Assembly: GCF_016623615.1 (NCBI RefSeq)
Contig: NZ_JAEHFX010000003.1
Location: forward strand, 434,001 to 498,000
Direction of reading: 5' to 3'
Length of the DNA stretch: 64,000 nt
DNA from: Adhaeribacter terrigena
GTDB lineage: Bacteria > Bacteroidota > Bacteroidia > Cytophagales > Hymenobacteraceae
Below, in pieces: positions 8,804 through 19,000 of this stretch. Position 1 is the stretch's first letter. Each line of letters opens with the position of its first letter. The notes below the pieces were generated by a model. The model worked only from the letters and a program-made list of their open reading frames with translations, did no database searches and was not told the origin of the DNA. Made by a program: the position numbers and the translations under genes.

Positions 8804-9550
8804 TTGCTTCCGAAAACTACCTGTAAATTGGAACCGAATTCCTCTTCTGCTATTACTACCATTACTATCCTGGGCCTGAAACCCGGAAACATCCGCTGGG
8901 GCCTGGCAAAAATGGGTACCATGCCTTTAATTTTGAAATCCGTGCCCGGTCTGAAATTCTTTAAAATGCTGGGCAGTGGTAACGGCTTAGGCTTTAGTTT
9001 AAAACCCAATTTCAACCGTTACGGCCTGCTTTGCACCTGGGAAAATGAAGCTGCCGCCGCAATTTTTTTTGCAGAGAACCAGGCGTTTTTAAATTACATC
9101 GAGCATACTTCGGAAAGCTGGACCATCTGGCTTAAGACCCTGCAAGCGCACGGACTCTGGGACGGCCTGAATCCTTTTTCCGAAACAGACCCGGCCATTA
9201 AAACAGATGGAAAAATTGCTGCACTAACCCGCGCTACCATCCGTTTAAAAGCCCTTCCTGCCTTCTGGAAACACGTTCCGCAAACGAGCCTTGCCTTAAA
9301 ACAAGCAGATGGTTTACTGTGTTCGGCTGGCTTGGGCGAATTGCCTTTTATCCGGCAGGCAACCTTCAGCGTATGGAAAAATGCTGAAGCCTTAAAAAAT
9401 TATGCCTATAAAAATGCGAGACACAAAGAGGTGATCAAACGCACCCGGGACGGGAATTGGTATAAAGAGGAATTATTTGCGCGGTTTGTACCGGTTAAAA
9501 CAGAAGGTTTGTGGAACGGGAACAATCCGGTAAAACTCGTGGAGCTTTAA
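8804..9550 (+). CDS. Spheroidene-monooxygenase-like (CrtA-like) protein
   Basis: A 248-residue protein resembling CrtA-like spheroidene monooxygenases, a dimeric alpha/beta-barrel fold. Indicators are RWGLAKMG near the N-terminus, FKMLGSGNGLGFSLKP in the first third, and the later RATIRLKALPAFWKHVP and FSVWKNAEALKNYAYKN segments ending in RDGNWYKEELFARFVP. Proteins of this kind are common in pigmented Cytophagales, but no carotenoid gene is near here, so the substrate is open. No ATG fits the N-terminus; a TTG at 8804 is the best start and lies just after the preceding terminator. Confidence 0.7.
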   Translation: MLPKTTCKLEPNSSSAITTITILGLKPGNIRWGLAKMGTMPLILKSVPGLKFFKMLGSGNGLGFSLKPNFNRYGLLCTWENEAAAAIFFAENQAFLNYIEHTSESWTIWLKTLQAHGLWDGLNPFSETDPAIKTDGKIAALTRATIRLKALPAFWKHVPQTSLALKQADGLLCSAGLGELPFIRQATFSVWKNAEALKNYAYKNARHKEVIKRTRDGNWYKEELFARFVPVKTEGLWNGNNPVKLVEL

Positions 9551-10158
9551 AATGTTTTAAGAAATAGTACTAAATTTTTTAAAGATTTTGCCGCTAACAA
9601 TTCATTTCTAAATAACAGATCCATATCCTTTTTTCGAAGGCTCTAAGGTTTCGGCGAATTTAATTTTAACAATAAATTCGTTTCCTTTCTTCCCCTGTTT
9701 CTTCCTCCATTCATAAAGCATAAAGTAAATCTATAACCAGATATTATTTCAATCCCTTACTGTTGATGCCTGTCGCTTCTCTCCTGATTTTGATAACACT
9801 ATTTAGGAGGTGATGCTTTATTTTTTCCTGCATATGGTAAAACCGTGGATAAAAACCAGAAATGATAAAACTTTAAAAAAATGTAGTTGTTACTTCAATA
9901 TTGAATTATTATTAATTTAAATAAATAAAATGCAACCTTTTCCTCTGTTTAATACTATATCATTTTACAACGAAATATTAAAAATATATAAATATAGCTC
10001 AAAAGCACCAGTTGCTAATGGAACAAGTTAGAGCCTATAATAGCAAATGCCTGCTTTAAAGAAAAACAATACACAAAATTATACTAACATCTTAAGCTGG
10101 TTCCTAATAAAGAAAAAAATTGAACCATTACTTAACGCGAGCTTAAATTTTTATTTAC
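9551..10158. other. Intergenic, AT-rich, no gene seen
   Basis: About 600 bases with runs of A and T and frequent stop codons in all frames. A short frame at 10047-10289 overlaps the start of the next gene and has no coding character. The region presumably holds the promoter of the first T9SS substrate gene. Confidence 0.6.
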
Positions 10159-11556
10159 ATGAGAAAGCTAATTTACATATTGGTCCTTGCGGTATTTTTC
10201 GGGCAGAGCGCAAGGGCACAGTTTTCTACTGTAACCAAATTAAATTCGGTAGGAATTTCCAGCGATACCAAAGAAAAACCTCAGTCTAAAGTCTGGATGC
10301 ACGCGGGAAAATACTGGACCGTATTGGCTAACTTCGACGGAACCCATGTCTGGCGCTTAGACGGGACCACCTGGACCAATGTACTTAAAATTTCACCTTC
10401 GGAATTTGGCCGGGCAGATTGCAAAGTTGCCGGTAATATTGTTCATATTTTCCTTTTCCGGAAAACAACTTCCTATTTAATTTCGGTTGAATATGAACCG
10501 GAAACAAGCACTTATAAACTTTGGTCAGACCAAACGTCGCGGGTTCCGGTTATAATAGATACCACCGCTGAAACTGCCACCATTGATATTGATACCAACC
10601 ACCGAATGTGGCTGGCCTCCGATAACGACTCGGCCATTATAAGCATGTGGAGCGATCCGCCCTACGCCAACTGGAGCAAGCCGGTTGTGATAATGTCTAA
10701 AGTACTGCCGGATGATATCGGAGCGGTGATTGCATTACCGATGTTAAAAAAGGTCGGGATTTTTTGGTCCAACCAACGCACCAAACGGTTCGGCTTTAAA
10801 TTACATGCCGATAATGCTCCCCCTGAAAACTGGTCTGCAGACGAAGTGCCGGCGGTGCAATCGGCCATAAATTTTGGCTCCGGCATGGCCGATGATCACA
10901 TGAACTTGTCCGTGGGCAGGGATGGCACCTTGTATTGCGCCGTAAAAACCAGTTATGACCGGCCCGGGTACCCAAGACTTGCGCTATTAATTCGCCGGCC
11001 ATCCGGTACCTGGGATAATCTGTACGAAGTTTCGGAAATCGGTACCAGGCCCATTGTATTACTAAACGAAGACATTGGTAAAATAAGGATCGTTTATTCT
11101 GCTGCCGAAGCCGGTGGCGATATTCTGTATAAGGAATCGTATACTTCTAAAATAAAGTTCAGCCCAACTTTCACGCTTCTTTCCGGCAAATACAACCACT
11201 GTAGCAGCATAAAAAACGGCAACTATTCCGAGTCTGTAATTTTATTTTCCGATCTGCTAAAAGCTTTTGGCGTAATAGTTACCGATGAAAAGAAAGAAAC
11301 GCCGGAACTGGCCATTAGTCCAAACCCCATGCATTCCGGTTCTTCTACCATCGTTTTCACTGTTCCGGCTAAAAGCGAATATTCCATAACCTTGTATAAT
11401 CTGGGGGGAAAACTGGTGCGTATACTGGAAGGCTATTCTATTGTTGAAGAAAAACATGCCATAGATCTGGAGGCTTCACAAATTCCTCTGGGACTTTATA
11501 TTCTCCGACTGCAAACCGACAAAGGCAGTAAAAGCTTAAAAATTATCCGCAACTGA
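10159..11556 (+). CDS. Secreted T9SS substrate with uncharacterised beta-rich N-terminal domain
   Basis: A 465-residue protein with signal peptide (VLAVFFGQSARAQ), a long domain (about residues 22-375) with repeated blades such as KVWMHAGKYW and TATIDIDTNHRMWLA, and a T9SS type A sorting domain (about 380-465: ISPNPM, YNLGGKLVR, GLYILRLQ, final KIIRN). The long domain may be a sialidase-like propeller, but this is only an inference from spaced Trp/Gly/Asp motifs. It is clearly paralogous to residues 1-370 of the giant protein at 13075-20163, sharing KPQSKVWMH, DDIGAV, DDHMN and LYCAVKTSYD. The protein should be exported by Sec and then attached to or released from the cell surface by T9SS. 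Confidence 0.85.
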   Translation: MRKLIYILVLAVFFGQSARAQFSTVTKLNSVGISSDTKEKPQSKVWMHAGKYWTVLANFDGTHVWRLDGTTWTNVLKISPSEFGRADCKVAGNIVHIFLFRKTTSYLISVEYEPETSTYKLWSDQTSRVPVIIDTTAETATIDIDTNHRMWLASDNDSAIISMWSDPPYANWSKPVVIMSKVLPDDIGAVIALPMLKKVGIFWSNQRTKRFGFKLHADNAPPENWSADEVPAVQSAINFGSGMADDHMNLSVGRDGTLYCAVKTSYDRPGYPRLALLIRRPSGTWDNLYEVSEIGTRPIVLLNEDIGKIRIVYSAAEAGGDILYKESYTSKIKFSPTFTLLSGKYNHCSSIKNGNYSESVILFSDLLKAFGVIVTDEKKETPELAISPNPMHSGSSTIVFTVPAKSEYSITLYNLGGKLVRILEGYSIVEEKHAIDLEASQIPLGLYILRLQTDKGSKSLKIIRN

Positions 11557-11838
11557 AAAATTACCTTGATAGATCATAAAACATTAAACGGTTTTACGAG
11601 TTTTTTAACTTACTACCATAGCGTTTTATTATAATTATTTCCTTCAGGCTACCGTGTTTAGAATAATCACTATACGGTAGGGTTTGAAGGCTAAAAAGTA
11701 CCACCCGCCCTTTCTCATCTCCTTCCGATCCAGCGTATTTATCAGTTCCCCTGCAAACCTGTTAGCTTCTAGTACTGGCTGGTTTTACCAATTGCTGCAA
11801 ATGATCCGGAACCTGCAAGAATTTTATTTTTTACGGCC

Positions 11839-12717
11839 TTGAGAAAGTTTATAATCAGCGCAATTCTGGGCGTAATGTTGGTGGCAAAAGTTACGGCTCA
11901 AATTGCCTCCACATCCCCCGTGGCATTACATTCCATTTCTGACTTTTACGGCGATAAACCCGGTACCACATCTCCTGACATGGTTTCAGCCACCGGGCAA
12001 AGATCTGTTCCTGATTCGGTAATGTTGGTTTCTACGGTAGATAAAACGGCCCAGGAGGCACATTCGGCAGTTTTAAGCTGGCACGCGTTTCCGGATGCGA
12101 CTTCGTACCAACTACAGGTAGCAACGGTTTCAGATTTTCAGGGCATGGTGGCCGATATAAGCAATATTACAGCGCTTTCCTATACGGTTTCCGGATTAAC
12201 TCACAACACGCAATATTTCTGGCGCGTGAAAGCTTTTATTGCTTCCGGAGAAAGCAACTGGTCTGCCGCCAGAAGTTTCTCCATTGGTTCACCACCGTCC
12301 TCTCCTGCAACAGGACTTCAGGGAACTACCGGCGAAGCAATAGCTTATCATGCAGCTTCCAATACTTCCGAAGCAAGCCGTCAGCCCGATTTACCGGTTT
12401 CCAGGCCTGCCAACGCCATTAAACCAACTCCGGCAATTGCAGCAGCTTCGAAGAGCCGTAAAAATGCTGCTTCATCCAGATATCCTGCTCCAGTTTCTAA
12501 TATAAATTTCATTATTCCGGCGCAAGGCGATTATACCCTTACGTTACACGACTTGTCCGGCAAACCGGTGTGCGTTCTAAAACAAGGCTACGCCAATTCC
12601 CGCGAGAGCCTTACAGTAGACCTGAAAGAATATAATTTACCCGACGGTATGTATATGGTAAAGTTATTTGCCAGTAAAAGCAGCCAGCAATATTTAAGGG
12701 TTAAAGTCGGCGATTAA
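11839..12717 (+). CDS. Secreted Fn3-like protein with T9SS-type C-terminus
   Basis: A 292-residue protein starting at TTG (11839), because this gives a signal peptide (ISAILGVMLVAKVTAQ) and no ATG is suitable. Residues about 70-155 form one Fn3-like repeat (LSWHAFPDATSYQLQVA and THNTQYFWRVKAF) very similar to those of the downstream giant protein. A Ser/Ala/Pro-rich linker follows. The last 80 residues resemble a T9SS sorting domain (YTLTLHDLSGKPVCVLKQGY and LPDGMYMVKLF), but the usual PNP motif is absent. It looks like a short member of the same paralogous set, perhaps produced by internal deletion. Confidence 0.7.
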   Translation: MRKFIISAILGVMLVAKVTAQIASTSPVALHSISDFYGDKPGTTSPDMVSATGQRSVPDSVMLVSTVDKTAQEAHSAVLSWHAFPDATSYQLQVATVSDFQGMVADISNITALSYTVSGLTHNTQYFWRVKAFIASGESNWSAARSFSIGSPPSSPATGLQGTTGEAIAYHAASNTSEASRQPDLPVSRPANAIKPTPAIAAASKSRKNAASSRYPAPVSNINFIIPAQGDYTLTLHDLSGKPVCVLKQGYANSRESLTVDLKEYNLPDGMYMVKLFASKSSQQYLRVKVGD

Positions 12718-13074
12718 ACAATCCTGAAAAAAACCGGCAATACCCTGACCTTGATATTTTTCGCAATAAGCAGCCCTTCCCTTCCGCTTCCGATCATTAA
12801 AAAGTACCCGATTAGTTTTTTGGTTTGAAACCCTAGCGTTTTTCATTCCACAGCTTCCCCAGGTTTCCTGCATCAGGTTGGGGCAAGTACTGTTCACCTG
12901 AAAACGCTAAGCTTTTGAGCTAAAAAAGTCGGGCTAGAAGCTTATGATCTTGAATCCACCATTGTACCCTTTGATATTTTATAATAAAAAAACAAACAGG
13001 CGCTCCCGTTTACGGATTACGCTTTAACAGCCCTGTTACAGATAGCCTAATTTCTGAATCTAAATCTATCTTCC
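12718..13074. other. Intergenic, no gene seen
   Basis: About 350 bases between two rightward T9SS-substrate genes. Frames are interrupted throughout and I saw no hairpin of terminator quality. The promoter of the giant gene is presumably here. Confidence 0.55.
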
Positions 13075-16000
13075 ATGAAAAAAATTATACTTCTACTGGC
13101 GCTGTCATTATTTTTTGCCCAGGATACGTTCGCTCAATTCTCTTCCGTAAAGCCGTTAAAGTCTTTTTCTTTAAGCACCAATACCCGGGAAAAACCTCAG
13201 TCCAAGGTCTGGATGCACGATGGCAAGCATTTTTCCGTATTGGCGAACAGCAGTGGTACCCACGTTTTCCGCCTGGATGGAGACTCTATCTGGACTAAAA
13301 CATTTACCCTCACATCAAACTCTTCAAGCCATGCAGACTGCAAAGTTGTAGGAAATGTGGTGCACGTTTTTCTTTTCCGGGGCAATAGTTCAGAACTGAT
13401 TTCCATCGAATATGTGGCATCCAACAGCACTTACAAACTCTGGGCTACCAGAACCTCTACAGTAGGTATATCAACCGATTCTGATGCTGAAACGGCTACA
13501 ATTGATATAGACGCTACCGGCCGGATGTGGGTGGCCTACGATACAGATAACTCCATTAAGGTGCGCTGGAGCAATTCGCCTTACTCCACGTGGAGCGCGC
13601 CCGTAGTGGTTGCCTCCGGGATTCTTCCGGACGACATCGGGGCCGTGATCGCTTTTCCGATGTTCAATAAAATCGGCGTTTTCTGGTCGAACCAGGATAC
13701 GCAGCGTTTCGGATTTAAAATGCACTCCGATACCGCCCCCGACTCGATCTGGTCTGCAGATGAAGTACCCGCTTCCCAATCAGCCCTGAATGTAGGCAAC
13801 GGTTTTTCCGACGATCACATGAATTTCAAGGTTGGCTCCAATGGTACACTCTACTGCGCGGTTAAAACCAGTTACGACAAGGCGGGCTACACCAAAATTT
13901 CACTGCTGGTGCGCCGCCCTAACGGCACCTGGGATAATATTTATAAAGTTTCTGAGATCGGCACCCGCGGAATTGTTCTGGTAAACGAATTAGTAGGAAA
14001 AATAAGGGTTATCTATACCGAAGACGAAGCCGACGGCGATATCTTCTATAGAGAATCATCGCTTTCTTCGATCTCATTTGGCTCTCAGCGAACCCTGATA
14101 GCCGGGAAATACAATAACCCAACCAGCATAAAAGGCAACCACACGTTTGAAGTAGCCATTATTGCTTCCACTTCTTCACAGGCCGTAAGCGTGCTCGCCA
14201 CCGATGATCCGCCCGTTCCGGAAGCACCAACCCTGAACCTTCCCGCAAACGGCGCCGGCAGTTTTCCGGTTGCCTCAAGCTTAAGCTGGAATGCCCCCTT
14301 ATTTGCAAAAACCTACCAGGTACAGGTAGCCACCAGTTCCACTTTCCAGAACCTTATTTACGATGGAACCAACATTACAAACACTTCCACTACCGTTCCG
14401 GGTTTAAACTGGAGCACGCAGTATTACTGGCGGGTCAGGGCTGCAAATCAATCGGGGGCAAGTCCCTGGTCGGTGGTAAGAAATTTCACTACCGAACCGA
14501 TTCCCTTGCCAGGTACGCCCGGACTGGTATCTCCGGTTAACAGCGCAACTCAGGTAAGTAATCCGCCGGTTTTTACCTGGAATGCAGCAAACTATGCTAC
14601 CACTTACCAGTTGCAGATTGCCACTTCATCCGGCTTTCAGACCATTGTTTCCGATGTAAATAATATTGCAAATCTCACACTTACAGCTCCCATTCTGAAC
14701 TGGAGCACCCAGTATTACTGGCGGGTCAGAGCTGTAAATGCCTCGGGCAATGGAAGCTGGTCTTCCGTCAGAAATTTTACTACGCGGCCCATACCCTTGC
14801 CAGAACCACCGGCACTTGCTAGCCCGGCCAAAGGCACTACCAACGTAGTCCTCCCGGCTGTACTCACCTGGAATGCGGGCAATTATGCCACAACCTATCA
14901 ATTACAACTAGCCAATTCCCACGAATTCTTAACGATTGTTTCCGACATAAATAACATAAGTGCGCTCACCAGAACGGTTTCCGGGTTAGACTGGAGCACT
15001 GAATATTTCTGGCGCGTAAGATCCATTAATACCTCGGGAACCAGCGCCTGGTCAGACACGAGTCGATTCATATCTGAAGCTATTCCAGTACCAGTTGCGC
15101 CAACATTGGTTTCGCCGGCAAGCAGCGCTATCAACATTCCTATAAGCACTACCTTAAGCTGGAATGCTGTAACGTATGCCCAATCCTACCAGATGCAGTT
15201 GTCTACTTCGCCAGATTTTCTGGCAATTGTTCAGGACAACAGTCAAATCAGCACTACTAATACCAACGTTTCAGGTTTAAATTACAGCACCCAATACTAC
15301 TGGCGGATCAGGGCTTCCAATACTTCCGGCGCGAGCAGCTGGTCGGCGGTCAGAAGTTTTACCACGGTGCCTCCCATACCAGCAGCCCCCGTTTTAGCTG
15401 CCCCGGCCGATATGGCAACCGGAATTGCCATTGCGCCAACCTTAAGCTGGAATGCTACTGCCCATGCCGCTACCTACCAGATGCAACTGTCCACAACTCC
15501 GGACTTTCTTACAACGGTTTCTAACGTAAGCAACCTTACAACTTTAAACACTTCTGTTTCAGGCCTGGCCTTCAGCACCCAATACTTCTGGCGCGTGAGA
15601 GCCACCAATATTACGGGTACCAGTCCCTGGTCTGTAGTGCGGAGCTTTACTACCATACCCATACCTATACCTGCAGCCCCGGCCCTATCTTCGCCATCTA
15701 ATGGTGCAACGGGGGTTGCTTTTTCACCAACCCTGAGCTGGAACGCGGTAACCTACGCCGAAACTTACCAAATGCAGCTTTCGGCTACTTCAGACTTTTT
15801 AAGCCCGGTTGCCGATGTAAGCAATTTAACTACGTTAAATACCATGGTATCTGCGCTGGCATACAGTACCCAATATTTCTGGCGCGTAAGAGCAAGCAAT
15901 ACTTCCGGAGCCGGAAGCTGGTCTGCCGTGAGAAGTTTTACCACGGTACCGCCCCCGCCTGTTCCCGGCGTCCCGTCTTTGAGTTCGCCATCTAGTGGCG

Positions 16001-19000
16001 CAACTTCCATTGCCATTGCCAGAAATTTTTCCTGGAACGCTTCCTCAAATGCTTATTACTACCAGTTGCAGTTGGCCACTACCTCAGATTTTCAGGCTTT
16101 ATTTAAAGATACCAGTAATATTACCACCCTATCCGTACCAATTTCCGGAATGGCCTACAGTACCAAATATTACTGGCGGGTAAGAGCTATCAATACGACC
16201 GGGGCAAGCAACTGGTCTTCGGTAAGAAGTTTCACCACAGTACCAGTTCCAATTCCGGCTGCGCCTACTCTGAACCTGCCGGCTACAGCGGCCACCGGTA
16301 TTGCCTTGCCTGCAGCGCTTAGCTGGAACGCAGTTTTGAACGCGGCCACTTACCGCGTACAGGTTGCGACCAGCTCCGGCTTTGGAACTATTGTTTCTGA
16401 TGTGAGCAATATCACTACGCTGAACAGCGCGGTTTCAGGCCTGAATTATAGCACGCAATATTTCTGGCGCGTAAGAGCCGTAAATAGTTCCGGCAGCAGC
16501 AGCTGGTCTTCCTCCCGAAGCTTTACTACCATGCCAATTCCTATGCCGGTTGCTCCGGTTTTAGTTGCGCCTGCCTCGTCTGCAACGGGAATTTCTAATC
16601 CGCCAACTTTAAGCTGGAATACCGGTGATTATGCAGAATCATACCAGTTACAGGTTGCTACCGCTGCAGACTTCCTTACCCCGGTTTCCGATATTGCCAA
16701 TATTACTACGCTGTCCAGTTCAGTTTCCGGCCTGAATTGGGTAACCCAATATTATTGGCGGGTAAGATCGGTAAATGCTTCCGGAGTAAGTAGCTGGTCG
16801 GAGGTGCGTAGTTTTACCACCATGCCTATACCAATTCCAGTAGCGCCGGCGCTTTCTTCGCCATCTAATGGCGCAACGGGAGTTGCCTATTCACCAACCC
16901 TGAGCTGGAACGCGGTAACCTATGCGGAAACCTATCAGGTGCAGTTAGCCACTACTTCAGATTTTATAAGCCCGGTATACGATATCAGTAATTTAACCAC
17001 TTTGAATACCGTAATTACGGCCCTGGCTTACAGTACCCAATATTTCTGGCGGGTAAGAGCATTGAATACTTCAGGAGCCGGAAGCTGGTCTGTCCTGCGA
17101 AGCTTTACCACCGTGCCGCCGCCACCATTGCCTGGTACGCCATCCCTGTCTTCGCCTTCCAGTGGGGCTACTGGTGTGGCTGTGGCCCGAAACTTTAGTT
17201 GGAATTCAGCTTCTAATGCTTATTATTATCAGCTCCAGTTTTCTACGGTTTCTAGCTTCGCAAGTATCTTTAAAGATACCAGCAATATTACCACGCGATC
17301 TGTTCCTATATCTGGTTTGGCCTACAGTACCAAATATTACTGGCGGGTGAGAGCCATCAATACAACCGGGATTGGCAGCTGGTCATCGGTACGGAGCTTT
17401 ACAACAGAATCAGTTCCGGCTCCGGCGGCGCCAGTGCAGAACTTACCGGCCAACGCTGCCACCACTATTACCCTGCCGGTTGCTTTAAGCTGGAATGCGG
17501 TTTTAAACGCTGCTACTTACCGCGTGCAGGTAGCTACAAGCTCGGGTTTCGGAACCATTGTAGCGGATGTGAGCAATATTACTGCGCTTAATACCACCGT
17601 TAACGGCCTGAATTTCAGTACCCAGTACTTCTGGCGCGTAAGAGCGATCAATGCTGCAGGAACAAGTAGCTGGTCAACGATACGGAGTTTTACTACCCAA
17701 GCAATTGCTTTACCTGGTCAGGCAACGCTGGCTTCTCCAGCTAATAATGCTTCTGCCGTAATGACCCCGGTGAGCCTTAACTGGAACGCGGGTCCTTATG
17801 GAGAATCCTACCATGTTCAGGTATCGGCGGCTGCCAATTTCCTTACACCGGCTTTTGATGTGAACAACATTACTTCTCTGAATACTACGGTAGCTGGTCT
17901 GGCTTACAATACCCTGTATTACTGGCGGGTGAGAACCAATAATGCTTCGGGCGTTAGCGCCTGGTCTGCAACCTGGAGTTTCACTACTGGTTCTCAGCCG
18001 GCAACGCTCGTGGGGCATTGGGAAATGGAAGAAACCAGTGGTGCTACGCTGAATGATGCGTCTTCCTTTAATAACCATGGCACCACGGTGAATAACCCAA
18101 CGAAGGTAGCCGGGGTTATTGGACAGGCATTACAATTAAACGGTACCAGTCAATATGCAACCGTCTCTTCCAGCGCCTCGCTGAATGTAAGCAATGCGGT
18201 AACCTTAGCGGCCTGGGTAAAACCGGAGCAAACGGGTTCTGCGCAGGTAATTATTAAAAAAGGAGTAACAGGAAGTGCCGACGGGTATGAGCTTTCGCTT
18301 ACCAGTACCAGCAAGATCATGTTCCGTTATAATCAGGTTTCGGCGGGAGATACTTATCGTTTACTTGCTACCACCCTGCACCCAAGCAATGGCAATACCT
18401 GGATGCATATTGCTGCCACCTTCGACGGTGTTTCTATGAAAATTTATGTAGATGGAAATTTAGACAAAACGCTTACTTTAAGTTCGCCTCCGGCAATTGG
18501 CAGCAATAACCTGCCGTTGTCCATTGGGGCTCAAAGCACCGGAACCAACCGGTTTAAAGGCGCCATAGACGAGCCGAGGGTGTACAATGTTGCTTTAAGT
18601 GCCGCCGATATCAATGCTCTGGCAACCATGCCGACCTTCAGACCGGTACCAAACACTCCTGCGCTGGTTGGCCCTGCCGACAATGTAAGTAATATCAGCC
18701 TTCCGGTAACGCTAAGCTGGAGCGCGGTAACCAATGCGGTATCTTATCAGGTGCAAGTGGCCCCAGCTCCAGATTTTGCCTCGCCCGCAGCAGATATCAG
18801 CAACATTACTGAGCTTAACGTTTCTGTTTCCGGCCTGAACTACAGTACCCCGTATTACTGGCGGGTCAGAGCCGTTAATTCTTCGGGAGAAAGCGGCTGG
18901 TCTTCTGCGCGAACATTTACCACCGAAGCTGTTGCTTTGCCTGGACCTCCAACCTTAGATGCCCCGGTTAATAATGCTACCGCAGTGGCAATTCCGGCCC

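Noticed and set aside
10047-10289. Overlapping open frame at the start of the first T9SS gene
   Set aside because: It overlaps the well-supported gene in another frame and has no domain or signal peptide.
14215-18000. Regularly spaced repeats resembling an array at low magnification
   Set aside because: The period is about 291 bases, the repeats are fully coding and in frame (Fn3-like modules), and there are no short identical repeats with unique spacers. It is not a CRISPR array.
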